From positions 1 through 32,498 of the forward strand of contig JAMCSP010000028.1 in assembly GCA_023378865.1 (NCBI GenBank): a DNA stretch of 32,498 nucleotides, given 5' to 3'. This document shows positions 23,801 through 31,030 of this stretch, piece by piece. The stretch's first letter is position 1. Every line of letters starts with the position of its first letter. This stretch comes from Candidatus Parvarchaeota archaeon (GTDB taxonomy: Archaea > Nanobdellota > Nanobdellia > Parvarchaeales > Parvarchaeaceae). The notes under the pieces are model-generated. The model saw nothing but the letters and a program-made list of their open reading frames with translations, ran no database searches and was not told where the DNA came from. The position numbers were made by a program, and so were the translations under genes.

Positions 23801-24198
23801 ACCAGTGAAAGGACATTTAAGACCTCTTCTCTTGTAGATGCCTTTCCATTTATCCGGTAAACGCTCTTTCCGTTCTTATCTACTTTTCTGCTTATTGAAA
23901 CTTCATTTTCCTCTATTCCATGGAACTCTTTCTTTGAATTGTCAAGAATGACATTGACTTTTGCATGCTCTGCCTGTCTTCCGCTCTTACCCCCATTAAA
24001 TATTAAGTCAGTAAGCAGATCAGAACGCATCTCTTTCTTTGATGAACCTCCAAAAACAAAAAGAAGCGCATCAATTATGTTGCTTTTTCCTGAACCGTTA
24101 GCACCTGCTATGGCATTAAAACCATTTACAAAATCGAACTTGACATGCCCGGCAAAGGATTTGAAATTATCAAGTTCTACTTGCTTTATATAAGTCAT
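20875..24198 (-). CDS. smc: Chromosome segregation protein SMC
   Basis: Large ATPase of the condensin-like SMC-ScpAB complex. Walker A GANGSGKS is at residues 32-39, followed by the Q-loop region VKFRQDGFNIIPQG. Two long coiled coils flank the hinge (KGIYGLVSELFSL; DGTVFEKTGTVSGGHF). The ABC signature LSGGE is at ~1012-1016, Walker B is VFYVLDEVDAAL (~1035-1046), and the H-loop is IIISHNE. I start it at ATG 24198 (MTYIKQVELDNFKSF, 1107 residues); a TTG two codons upstream is a poorer choice. Its partners scpA and scpB lie 2-3 kb away in a separate transcription unit. Confidence 0.97.
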   Translation of the reverse strand: MTYIKQVELDNFKSFAGHVKFDFVNGFNAIAGANGSGKSNIIDALLFVFGGSSKKEMRSDLLTDLIFNGGKSGRQAEHAKVNVILDNSKKEFHGIEENEVSISRKVDKNGKSVYRINGKASTREEVLNVLSLVKFRQDGFNIIPQGRILEVVGASNEDRLSLINDISGISVFEDKKSKAMNEMKKVEDNIAKIETVLNEKQKLMSQLEKEKTRAVEFQELKNKYSSLLSKQSTIKRDAADSELRAILEKLKEAEKGNEELSAEISKLNEKVKKINEEVEAINTKAEAEGEKEILDAENKAKEFDSELARLNAVLKNDNEQLNNIILSIEELSKSQEEIKRQIKDEEEEKKKLEERITVLNSKKLSLVESESKTQNYLKTKESLEKKIYDIDKKIYEQKVALANYPKIAELQEELTALDSSKNDLEKTIKEMTLSFSSLKPEIDKLKIQAKREADSVYLLRENLLNQRNSLSSQNRAVEVVNKLKKDIKGIYGLVSELFSLKNEEYSTPVLRSIGRRGDFIIVENEETARQCIDKLKNEKLGFYTFIPLTTVKSGYSFEKLNDPRIVDYIINLVNFTENLAPAMKFVFGDTVLVKNFDSAKELIHQYRMVLPDGTVFEKTGTVSGGHFDMPNILNVNKKIAEINTEISEHSKLKEKYDEEIIEKESTLNSLMTEIKVRQKALDETKGKISKLLQEKSKFTGTESEISESIRLLENENLNLKSKLEELEKDKPDIVDHKKEIDVLEREVSDLQVKVATSGNKLSAVLMSEISNLERRFSQLNKERERFEKEIEDVENAIKDTQENYDKARKELSNKSNNLNMLRKRRSELLNELNVLQKQREEIYANSQKAAEEINALKVKEAGFRVKFETAEEEYKKYKIEGVNVEEGETLEKLTKEINSLNSKINSFGPINELALKTFMETQQQYEEFKVKLEKLNDERNRILSVISEIEQKKLESFMKTLSDINAIFTKVFNSITKGKAELVPEDPNDVFSSGLDIAVELPNKRVRNIRGLSGGELSVLAISLIMALSKYTDAVFYVLDEVDAALDAINAGNFSALVKAYSVSSQFIIISHNETTLINADVIYGVTMNDEGISRVVSVKMPEQKAQ

Positions 24199-24259
24199 AT
24201 TCAACTATCTAAAAAAATTTTTAATATTAAATGCTAACTATTTCTCTGTGTGTGCAGAA

Positions 24260-25057
24260 TCAGCCCACGACATGCGAAGATACCAGTTTTTTGATCTTTT
24301 CCGGCAGGTATTTTCCCTTTATGTGAAGTACTACTTCATTGCTAGGGTGAGTCTCATTCTCATTTTCTGTGAATATGAAAATCTCATTTCCATCCACTAT
24401 CACAAATCTACCTATATCCAGATCTGTTTTGTTAAGCTTTCCAAACTGCTTTATTTCGTTCATTAATGCCTCGTTAACGTCTTTTACCGGTGCATAAATA
24501 TGAACAGTTACGTTGTTGGCTTTGGCTTTTTTAAGTGCCCTTCCGAGAGCGCTTATTTTCTTTTCCAATGACTGCTCAGTGGTAATTAGTACTATCTCTC
24601 CCTTGGCCGAACCTATGCTTTTCTTTATCCTGAAGTATATATTGTCTAATCCCTGGTATGAGTTAGCAACCTTCCCTTCATCTATGTATTTTATGCCCTT
24701 ATTATAAAGATTTTGAAGGTCGTTCAGCATAGCACTGTCCTTTAATTTGCTTAGTTTCTCCAGCTTCTGGTCCAGTGATTCCTTTGCTTTTTCTTCCAGC
24801 TTTTCTATCAGCTCCTGCGGAGGAATCGCCCTGTAACTTATCGGTTTGCTTAAATCCCTTACTATAAAACCGCCGTTTTCCAGCGAAACAAGTATATCAT
24901 AAGCTCTTGATTTCGGTATGTTAGCTATCTCACTAAGTTTACCGGATGTTGACTTACCCTGGGAAAGCAGGGCAAGCCATATCTTTGCCTCATATAAGTT
25001 CAATCCGAACATCCTTCTTATCTTAGCTATATAATCTTCACTAAATGACAATGCCAT
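24260..25057 (-). CDS. TrmB-family transcriptional regulator
   Basis: 265 residues. The N-terminal winged helix (residues ~15-75: FGLNLYEAKIWLALLSQGKS, IPKSRAYDILVSLENGGFIV, then SKPISYRAIPPQELIEKLEE) is the TrmB signature. A coiled linker leads to a phospholipase D-like C-terminal domain (GEIVLITTEQSLEKKISALG; GRFVIVDGNEIFIFTENENE) that in relatives binds sugars or other ligands. Sugar regulation is common in the family, but no sugar uptake genes are nearby. A TATA-like gatttatatagtt lies about 33-46 bases upstream on the minus strand. Confidence 0.88.
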   Translation of the reverse strand: MALSFSEDYIAKIRRMFGLNLYEAKIWLALLSQGKSTSGKLSEIANIPKSRAYDILVSLENGGFIVRDLSKPISYRAIPPQELIEKLEEKAKESLDQKLEKLSKLKDSAMLNDLQNLYNKGIKYIDEGKVANSYQGLDNIYFRIKKSIGSAKGEIVLITTEQSLEKKISALGRALKKAKANNVTVHIYAPVKDVNEALMNEIKQFGKLNKTDLDIGRFVIVDGNEIFIFTENENETHPSNEVVLHIKGKYLPEKIKKLVSSHVVG

Positions 25058-25117
25058 AGTTAATCACCTACACAATACTTAGCAATAAACAACTATATAA
25101 ATCTTTCTTTTTCACCG

Positions 25118-25146
25118 AAAATAAAAGTAAAAAATAAAAAATAAAG
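25118..25146 (-). terminator. T-rich termination region after the small membrane protein gene
   Basis: Reading the minus strand past the stop at 25153, the sequence is tttattttttattttttact with further T runs. Archaeal intrinsic termination uses such T tracts without a required hairpin. Confidence 0.5.
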
Positions 25147-25152
25147 TGATCC

Positions 25153-25413
25153 TTATACCTTTGCCTTGAATACCCACATTGCAAAGGAGAATACTATTAT
25201 TCCAAGTATAACCTCGAATAATGGGTATATATAAGCCGATGGAGATGTTGTAACGGTCTTGTAGAAGTATCCACTAAGAACCGCTGAAGAAATGATAGAT
25301 GTTAATCCCAGAACTATAAGGACCAATCCAAATCCGAACAGAATCAATCCCATAGCTGCATCTACCGCTCTTTTCTCCTCGTCGACAAACTTTAAACTGT
25401 CTTTCGCTTTCAT
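25153..25413 (-). CDS. Small two-TM membrane protein, unknown
   Basis: 86 residues. A charged N-terminus (MKAKDSLKFVDEEKRAVDAA) is followed by hydrophobic segments at about 21-46 (MGLILFGFGLVLIVLGLTSI) and 62-82 (YIYPLFEVILGIIVFSFAMW). There is a short polar loop between them and a KAKV end. No family recognised. An SD-like aaggtg sits just before the ATG. It lies between the TrmB regulator and the divergent HIT gene, and has its own T-rich terminator. Confidence 0.72.
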   Translation of the reverse strand: MKAKDSLKFVDEEKRAVDAAMGLILFGFGLVLIVLGLTSIISSAVLSGYFYKTVTTSPSAYIYPLFEVILGIIVFSFAMWVFKAKV

Positions 25414-25506
25414 AACACCTTTAAGTTTTTGTTATTTAAAAGCTTTTTTTATTAAAAAAAGGGAAATGTTACTTAACAATAAATACTTGAAAAGCTTAGT
25501 AAAGGC

Positions 25507-26049
25507 ATGGAAGAGGAAAAATGCATATTCTGCATGATTGCAAGCAAAAAAGTACCCGCCAAAGAAGTTTATGAAGACCAGATGCTGATAGGAGTTTTAG
25601 ATATTAACCCTGCTTCAAAGGGCCATGTAATCATGATCCCAAAAAAGCACTACAATAACATATATGAGATACCCCAGGAGGAATTTTTGCAGTACATGAG
25701 CGTAGCGAGGGCCGTTGGTTATGCGATATTGTTATCACTTGCCCCCAACAACGTAGAAATGCTTTATACAAAGGAACTAACAAAAGGCAATGTAACACCG
25801 CATGCGCTTATACACCTGATACCGAGATACAACGATGATACTATAAACCATGTCTGGCAACCGCAGAAAATGGAAGAAAGCGACTTTACCGCTGTGGAAA
25901 ACGCTATAAAATCGGCAATAGAAAAAGTAAAGTCAACAGACGTTCAAAAACCTGCTAAACCGGCAGATGAAGAACAGAAAAAACCTGAAAACGCAGTAAA
26001 AGAGAACAAGCCGCAGATAAATATAACCAGAAAAGTAGTCGTATTCTAG
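25507..26049 (+). CDS. HIT-family protein lacking the catalytic histidine
   Basis: Histidine-triad superfamily, normally nucleotide hydrolases or transferases. The N-terminus CIFCMIASKKVPAKEVYED with its CxxC (C6, C9), then NPASKGHVIMIPKKHYNNIYEI, is typical. The triad region is TPHALIHLIPRY (H99-A-L-I-H103), where active enzymes have H-x-H-x-H. The central, nucleophilic His is Leu101. Residues ~140-170 are a Lys/Glu/Pro-rich linker (KPAKPADEEQKKPENAVKEN), with a short hydrophobic end (INITRKVVVF). At 180 residues it is longer than most HIT proteins. The 3' end overlaps the convergent scpB gene by 4 bases. It may be a binding protein rather than an enzyme. Confidence 0.88.
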   Translation: MEEEKCIFCMIASKKVPAKEVYEDQMLIGVLDINPASKGHVIMIPKKHYNNIYEIPQEEFLQYMSVARAVGYAILLSLAPNNVEMLYTKELTKGNVTPHALIHLIPRYNDDTINHVWQPQKMEESDFTAVENAIKSAIEKVKSTDVQKPAKPADEEQKKPENAVKENKPQINITRKVVVF

Positions 26050-26579
26050 TTTCCTTTGTATTCTACGGTTTTATCGTCTTCCTTCTTTATTTCTTCCTGT
26101 ATTGTTTCCTTTATTTCCTTGAATTCTTTTTTATCAACGTCAAAGTAATCATAAAATGACGGGGTAATTTTTATTACCTTTTTACCGTCTTCCACTGCGG
26201 TTGAGACCAGCCCTCTGGACTGCAGTTCCTTGACGTGCTGATATGAAATGCTGCCCCGCTTTTTAATTAAATCCGCCTGCTTTATTTTTCCATTTAGGAC
26301 TATCAAGCTAAGTGTCATTAAAACTCCCCTGCTCATGTCTGTCCTGAGGTTATCCTGAACCAGGTAAAGAAGATCACTCCTCAGCCTCATTCTGTATAAA
26401 TTGCCTTCTGTCAAGATGTAAAACGCGCTCTTTCTTTCAGAATACCCTTTATTAAGATCATTGACGGCCTTTTTTACCATTATCGGATCTGATTTTGTCC
26501 TCTTTACTATCTCCTCCAGGCTTATGCCATCACCAAAGGAAAATATAAGCGCTTCAACATACTCGTTTATCTTTACCAT
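26046..26579 (-). CDS. scpB: Segregation and condensation protein ScpB
   Basis: Winged-helix subunit that dimerises and binds ScpA in the SMC complex. YVEALIFSFGDGISLEEIVK opens the first winged helix and MSRGVLMTLSLIVLNGKIKQ leads into the second (ADLIKKRGSISYQHVKELQS, RGLVSTAVEDGKKVIKITPS). The C-terminal ~30 residues are acidic and lysine-rich. 177 residues is normal. It follows scpA by 49 bases on the same strand. Confidence 0.88.
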   Translation of the reverse strand: MVKINEYVEALIFSFGDGISLEEIVKRTKSDPIMVKKAVNDLNKGYSERKSAFYILTEGNLYRMRLRSDLLYLVQDNLRTDMSRGVLMTLSLIVLNGKIKQADLIKKRGSISYQHVKELQSRGLVSTAVEDGKKVIKITPSFYDYFDVDKKEFKEIKETIQEEIKKEDDKTVEYKGN

Positions 26580-26628
26580 ATTACCGATATAAGGATATAG
26601 TCACATTTATTGATTTTAAAAGTTCACA

Positions 26629-27291
26629 TCACTTTACCCTGCTTTTTACGTAAATTTCCTCGAAAGGTTCATTCTGTGAAATCTCCACTTTATTCATATT
26701 TGATATGAACAAAAGCGGCAGTAAAGTATAGATTATTTCCTTCCTGTCGTTCTTTTTTGTTACCAGCTCAGAAAAAAGAACGATTTCTTTAATGCCGAAG
26801 AGTTTACCTAATTTTTCTAGTAGCAGTCTTATTCTATCCTCTATTTTAACTTCCTTCAACTTTAATTCGAAGTTTATTTTCTGCTTTGTATTATACCGCA
26901 TAGCTTCTCTTATTGTATTTATAAGCTCGGTAAGAGTTATCTTTCTGCTCCTGAAAATCGGAAGTTTCGATGTAACTGCTATGTCAAACGGCACAGCCTT
27001 TATATACCTCTGCTGGCTTTCTCTCTCCTTTTTTACGTTAAGCTCAAGCATTTCCTCTACAACGGTATCGGATTTCATCTTAAGAAGTATGGCAGCAGTG
27101 TAAACAAACTTCCCACCAAATCTAAAGTCTATCTGGTTTATTTTAGAGATCAGCGCAGCGAACCTGTCTGCTATTTTAATAAGGTCTATGTCCATTGGAT
27201 CCATGCCTTCATCCCTTATTATTGTGGTTATAAGATGCTCCCACCCAAGCTCGTCGTTCAGTATAAGCTTGTATATTTCTTCGTGATCCAT
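26629..27291 (-). CDS. scpA: Segregation and condensation protein ScpA (kleisin)
   Basis: Kleisin that bridges the two heads of an SMC dimer. The region GMDPMDIDLIKIADRFAALI matches the NPxDIDIxxLxxxF signature. KFVYTAAILLKMKSDTVVEE is the N-terminal SMC-neck-binding helical region, and LEKLGKLFGIKEIVLFSELV with FISNMNKVEISQNEPFEEIY forms the C-terminal winged helix. 220 residues is typical of archaeal ScpA. It starts 1 base after cdc48 ends, so the two are very probably co-translated. Confidence 0.92.
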   Translation of the reverse strand: MDHEEIYKLILNDELGWEHLITTIIRDEGMDPMDIDLIKIADRFAALISKINQIDFRFGGKFVYTAAILLKMKSDTVVEEMLELNVKKERESQQRYIKAVPFDIAVTSKLPIFRSRKITLTELINTIREAMRYNTKQKINFELKLKEVKIEDRIRLLLEKLGKLFGIKEIVLFSELVTKKNDRKEIIYTLLPLLFISNMNKVEISQNEPFEEIYVKSRVK

Positions 27292-27292
27292 T

Positions 27293-29578
27293 TCAACCGA
27301 AGTAATTAAGCTCCTTCGCCTTTTCTTTTTTACTGTAAAGTTTCTTTGCCATCTCTTCGTACTTCTTTGCGTCTTCCGGAGTCAAGCTTGGCCTTACAAG
27401 ATCAAGGGCCTTCTCAAAGTCTTCCCTGGTTACCTTGCTTGCAGAAATGTTACTTCTAAGAGCATTCATCCCTGCTTCCTTTGCAAGTCTTTCTATGTCC
27501 GAACCAACGTAGCCTTCTGTTTTTTTGACAAGGAATTCAATCAGTTCTTCCTTATCGCCTTCTATCGGCATTTTATTTAAGTATACTTTAAGTATTTCCC
27601 TTCTCCCATTCTCATCCGGAGGGGGGACAAATACTATGTTGTCAAACCTGCCTGTCCTCAGTATTGCCGGATCGACCTTGTCAACCCTGTTTGTAGCGCC
27701 TATAACGATTACGTTCTTAAGAGGCTCTATTCCGTCTAATTCTGTAAGCAGCTGATTCACAACCTGTTCTGTTGCATTGTTTCCTTCATAGTTAGATCTT
27801 GACGAAGCTATACTGTCAAGTTCATCTATAAAGATTATGGATGGAGAAACCTGTCTTGCTTTGTCAAATATCTCCCTTATCCTTTTCTCGCTCTCCCCTA
27901 CATACTTGTTGTATATCTCAGGCCCTTTAATCGCAATGAAGTTTGACTCTGTTTCATGTGCCACGGCCCTTGCAAGCAGTGTTTTTCCTGTGCCAGGTGG
28001 ACCATAAAGCAGTATTCCCTTTGGAGGTGTTATACCTATCTTTCTAAATGAATCGGGGTGTTTTAAAGGCCATTCTATCGCTTCTTTAAGTTGGGCTTTT
28101 ACCTGATCTAATCCTCCGACGTCCTCCCAGCCGACACTTGGCCTTTCAACTAAAACTTCACGCATTGCACTTGGCCTTACAAACCTCAATGCCTCCCTAA
28201 AATCGTCCATTGTAACTATAAGCTTTTCAAGAACGGTTTTCGGAATATTTTCTCCCTCTTTAACATTCAGTTCGTTTATGTTCCTCCTTATAACATTCAT
28301 AGCAGCTTCCTTTATCAGCGATTCTATATCTGCACCAACGAAACCATGAGTTATCTTTGATATATAGCCAAGATCAACGGATTTATCCAAAGGCATGTTC
28401 CTTGTGTGTATGTTCAAAATTTCTAGCCTTCCTTTTTCATTTGGCACACCAAACATTATCTCCCTGTCAAACCTTCCAGGTCTACGCAATGCAGGGTCTA
28501 TTGCATTTGGCCTGTTAGTAGCGGCTATGACTATAACCTTGCCCCTGCTTTTCAGACCGTCCATCAATGTAAGAAGCTGTGAAACAACCCTGTGCTCCAC
28601 TTCTCCTATGCTTTCTTCCCTTTTTGTAGCTATTGCATCTATTTCATCTATGAAAATTATTGAAGGAGCATTCTTTTCCGCTTCATCGAATATTTCTCTT
28701 AATTTCTTTTCTGCATCGCCTACCCACTTGCTCATAACCTCTGGTCCGTTTATTGTTATGAAATGAGCATCGCTTTCATCTGCCACGGCCCTTGCAAGCA
28801 GTGTTTTTCCTGTGCCAGGTGGACCATAAAGCAAAACGCCTCTTGGAGGAGTTATACCAAGCCTCATGAATATCTCGGGATGCTTTAAAGGCATCTCTAC
28901 CATCTCTCTTATCTTTGAAACCTCGTCTGACAGTCCGCCGACATCCTCGTAGCTTACATGCTTTACTCTGGATTCTTCGGAAAGCTTGACCGGTTCAGGA
29001 GATATGTTTATATCTGTGTTTTCTGTTATGACCACAAATCCTTTCGGAGAAGTTGAAGTAACTAAAAAGCGAAGCTCTGAAAAACCGAACTGAAAAGACG
29101 GAAAAGCAGTGTTCTCGAATATACTCATGATATCATCTCCAAAAAACGAAGCAAACGAGCTTCTTCCTCCGCTCCCAAGAGTTATTATGTCTCCCTTTGA
29201 TATTGCTCTGTCTAAAAGTAATCGCCCTATCACATTTTCTGCGCCGCGTATAGATATTGTAGACAATGGAGAAAGGTTGACTACATCAGCTTCGTAGACC
29301 TCTGCTTTCCTAACTATTACATTTTCCCCTATTGCCGCTTTTGCATTCTTTCTGGTAGTACCGTCCATCCTTATTATATTTAAACCTAAATCACCGGGGT
29401 GAGCTCTATCGACCTTTGCAACGGTTTTTCTATTGCCCTCTATTTCAACGAAATCTCCGGGCCTTACCCCTATCTGTTTCATCCAAGGAGTTCCTATCCT
29501 TACCGAATTCTGCCCTATATCATCCTGCTGTGCTTCTGCAACCTTTAGACTTATTTCTATTTTGTCATTATCTTCCAT
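27293..29578 (-). CDS. cdc48: CDC48/VCP-like AAA ATPase
   Basis: Hexameric unfoldase/segregase with two ATPase rings. The N-domain (residues 1-190, double-psi barrel: [40 protein letters not shown]) is followed by D1, with Walker A GPPGTGKT (252-259) and Walker [12 protein letters not shown]2 has Walker A at ~526 and Walker [11 protein letters not shown]. Arg fingers lie in [10 protein letters not shown] and [10 protein letters not shown]. At 761 residues it is full length. A 53-bp stretch around Walker A is identical in D1 and D2. An SD-like gggaggt overlaps the last codons of the upstream gene. It is followed directly by scpA and scpB. Confidence 0.97.
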   Translation of the reverse strand: MEDNDKIEISLKVAEAQQDDIGQNSVRIGTPWMKQIGVRPGDFVEIEGNRKTVAKVDRAHPGDLGLNIIRMDGTTRKNAKAAIGENVIVRKAEVYEADVVNLSPLSTISIRGAENVIGRLLLDRAISKGDIITLGSGGRSSFASFFGDDIMSIFENTAFPSFQFGFSELRFLVTSTSPKGFVVITENTDINISPEPVKLSEESRVKHVSYEDVGGLSDEVSKIREMVEMPLKHPEIFMRLGITPPRGVLLYGPPGTGKTLLARAVADESDAHFITINGPEVMSKWVGDAEKKLREIFDEAEKNAPSIIFIDEIDAIATKREESIGEVEHRVVSQLLTLMDGLKSRGKVIVIAATNRPNAIDPALRRPGRFDREIMFGVPNEKGRLEILNIHTRNMPLDKSVDLGYISKITHGFVGADIESLIKEAAMNVIRRNINELNVKEGENIPKTVLEKLIVTMDDFREALRFVRPSAMREVLVERPSVGWEDVGGLDQVKAQLKEAIEWPLKHPDSFRKIGITPPKGILLYGPPGTGKTLLARAVAHETESNFIAIKGPEIYNKYVGESEKRIREIFDKARQVSPSIIFIDELDSIASSRSNYEGNNATEQVVNQLLTELDGIEPLKNVIVIGATNRVDKVDPAILRTGRFDNIVFVPPPDENGRREILKVYLNKMPIEGDKEELIEFLVKKTEGYVGSDIERLAKEAGMNALRSNISASKVTREDFEKALDLVRPSLTPEDAKKYEEMAKKLYSKKEKAKELNYFG
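27959..28833. repeat. 53-bp perfect direct repeat at the two Walker A sites of cdc48
   Basis: Bases 27959-28011 (D2) and 28781-28833 (D1) are identical. On the coding strand both encode [18 protein letters not shown]. The rest of the two domains differs well beyond synonymous sites, so the block looks homogenised by gene conversion. Confidence 0.95.
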
Positions 29579-29582
29579 TTTA

Positions 29583-30086
29583 TTAACCTCCCAATATGAA
29601 TACCTTCTTTTTCAAGTATTCAACCTTCCATTTTTTTATGAAATTCTCTGCGTCCTTCTCATGTATAGAAGGCACAAAAATAGCACTCTTAGTTAGTCTT
29701 CCTCCTCCTAAGGTCTGTAATAACCCTTCTTTTCCCCTTCTTCCCAGCAATGCATAATTAAACAGCATCTTTTTGCTCTGATCTAATCTCGTAAGATCAT
29801 AAAATATTTCAGTTATCTCATTGAACCCCAGTTTATTAAAAAATGGCTCGTTGTCAAAAATACTTACTGCATCCATAAACTGTGAAAACATCTTCCTTTG
29901 CAGCATATCCACCATATCCAAAAATTCTATGTTTTTTCCGAAGACCTTTTCTATCCTTTCCTCATTGTCTCTGCTATCCTCTTTTAAGATAACATAAAGT
30001 TTATCATCCTTCTTTATCGCATCAAAAAGGCATTCAATTATATCATCAGGAATAGAGTCTATTTCCATATGTTTACGATAAACCAT
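29583..30086 (-). CDS. Unknown protein heading the cdc48-scpA-scpB operon
   Basis: 167 residues; not recognised. Residues ~12-50 look like an alpha/beta unit (IPDDIIECLFDAIKKDDKLY, VILKEDSRDNEERIEKVFG), and 55-110 are helical (MVDMLQRKMFSQFMDAVSIF). A basic, glycine-rich stretch follows (LLGRRGKEGLLQTLGGGRLT), then KSAIFVPSIHEKDAENFIKK and a strand KKKVFILGG. No membrane segment or cysteine motif. An alternative start at ATG 30068 (MEIDSIPDD) fits better with the TATA-like box at 30098-30108. Its last codons carry the SD for cdc48. It could work with CDC48, but that is only inferred from position. Confidence 0.75.
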   Translation of the reverse strand: MVYRKHMEIDSIPDDIIECLFDAIKKDDKLYVILKEDSRDNEERIEKVFGKNIEFLDMVDMLQRKMFSQFMDAVSIFDNEPFFNKLGFNEITEIFYDLTRLDQSKKMLFNYALLGRRGKEGLLQTLGGGRLTKSAIFVPSIHEKDAENFIKKWKVEYLKKKVFILGG

Positions 30087-30096
30087 ATGAATGAAC

Positions 30097-30108
30097 TAAT
30101 ATAAATAA
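30097..30108 (-). promoter_or_regulatory. TATA-like promoter of the unknown-cdc48-scpA-scpB operon
   Basis: On the minus strand ttatttatatta is centred near 30102. Transcription would start about 30077, between the two candidate ATGs (30086 and 30068), which favours 30068 as the true start. Confidence 0.5.
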
Positions 30109-30185
30109 CTTTCGCTTTCGTTTCGCTTTAAAAAGCTTTCTCTTCTCATAATTTTATAAAAATATAAAATTAGCATTAAAACAGT

Positions 30186-30199
30186 AAAGCTTAAAAATA
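30186..30199 (+). promoter_or_regulatory. TATA-like promoter of the ATP synthase operon
   Basis: The stretch aaagcttaaaaata lies 20-33 bases before the atpK ATG at 30219. It is not a strong box, but position fits a leaderless transcript. Confidence 0.4.
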
Positions 30200-30218
30200 G
30201 AAAAAAACGTAAAATGCT

Positions 30219-30452
30219 ATGGTAGTTGCAACAGACGCAGGGGCTCTATATGCGATAGCCGCAGCAATAGCAATAGCAGGTGGTTTAATAGGTACCGGAA
30301 TGGCACAGCAGGGAATTGGTGCAGCCGGTATGGGAATAATCGCTGAAAAACCTGAGAAATTTGGACAGGTACTTTTCTTCTTTGTAATCCCTGAAACACT
30401 ATGGATAATAGGTTTCGTGCTGGGGTTAATATTGCTTTTACAGATATTGTGA
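30219..30452 (+). CDS. atpK: A-type ATP synthase proteolipid subunit K (c ring)
   Basis: Membrane ring subunit that carries the transported ion. Two transmembrane hairpin helices in 77 residues: LYAIAAAIAIAGGLIGTGMA and QVLFFFVIPETLWIIGFVLG. The ion-binding carboxylate is E59 in VIPETLW. The polar loop AAGMGIIAEKPEKFGQ is typical. T60 follows the Glu, a pair also seen in sodium-coupled rings, but the ion cannot be settled from this alone. It is the first gene of the operon; atpI and atpH are not upstream. Confidence 0.93.
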   Translation: MVVATDAGALYAIAAAIAIAGGLIGTGMAQQGIGAAGMGIIAEKPEKFGQVLFFFVIPETLWIIGFVLGLILLLQIL

Positions 30453-30468
30453 GGCATAGCGTTATTAT

Positions 30469-31029
30469 ATGAGCCTGGAGAAAATAGCAGAACACATAGA
30501 GAAAGAGACAGATACTAAAGTCAAAAAAATGATTATAGAAGCGCAGATAAAGGCAAATCAATCAGCTAATGAGGCAGATAAAAAAGCCGAAGAGATACTG
30601 AAAGAAGCAAAAGACAAAACAAAAGTCCTTGTATCCGAAAAAGAAGAGATTGAAAAAGCCAAGATAAACGTTGAAAAGAACCAGATAATAAAAAAGGCCA
30701 TGAGCAGTGCTTTCAAGGAAAGCATGAACAACCTTTATTCTTCGGAATCTAAATTCAGCAAAACTGCACAGTATGAAAAATTGATGAATATGCTTATAAA
30801 GGAGGCTAAAAAAAGAATCGGGGAAGATTCAATTCTTTTTATGAATAAGGATGATCTGCAGACTTTCGGAAAGAAGGAAAAGAACGCCAAGCTAATGAAA
30901 AAAAGTATGTTTGGAATTTATGCTGAAAGCCAAGACGGAAAATTCTCGATTGATTTATCCCTGGATAAAGTGATACAGTCTCTAGAAGAAAAAATTGCAA
31001 AAAGAGTAATTGAAAACCTGGAGAAATAA
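30469..31029 (+). CDS. atpE: A-type ATP synthase subunit E (peripheral stalk)
   Basis: 186 residues. The N-terminal half is a long charged helix (EAQIKANQSANEADKKAEEI, LKEAKDKTKVLVSEKEEIEK), the stalk coiled coil. The C-terminal half is a compact domain (YEKLMNMLIKEAKKRIGEDS; LMKKSMFGIYAESQDGKFSI; SLEEKIAKRVIENLEK) that contacts the catalytic head. Position between K and C is the standard archaeal operon order. The call rests on layout and this two-part architecture. Confidence 0.85.
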   Translation: MSLEKIAEHIEKETDTKVKKMIIEAQIKANQSANEADKKAEEILKEAKDKTKVLVSEKEEIEKAKINVEKNQIIKKAMSSAFKESMNNLYSSESKFSKTAQYEKLMNMLIKEAKKRIGEDSILFMNKDDLQTFGKKEKNAKLMKKSMFGIYAESQDGKFSIDLSLDKVIQSLEEKIAKRVIENLEK

Positions 31030-31030
31030 A

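Noticed and set aside
30191-30561. Minus-strand frames opposite atpK and atpE
   Set aside because: Plus-strand products match ATP synthase subunits; the antisense frames are composition artefacts.
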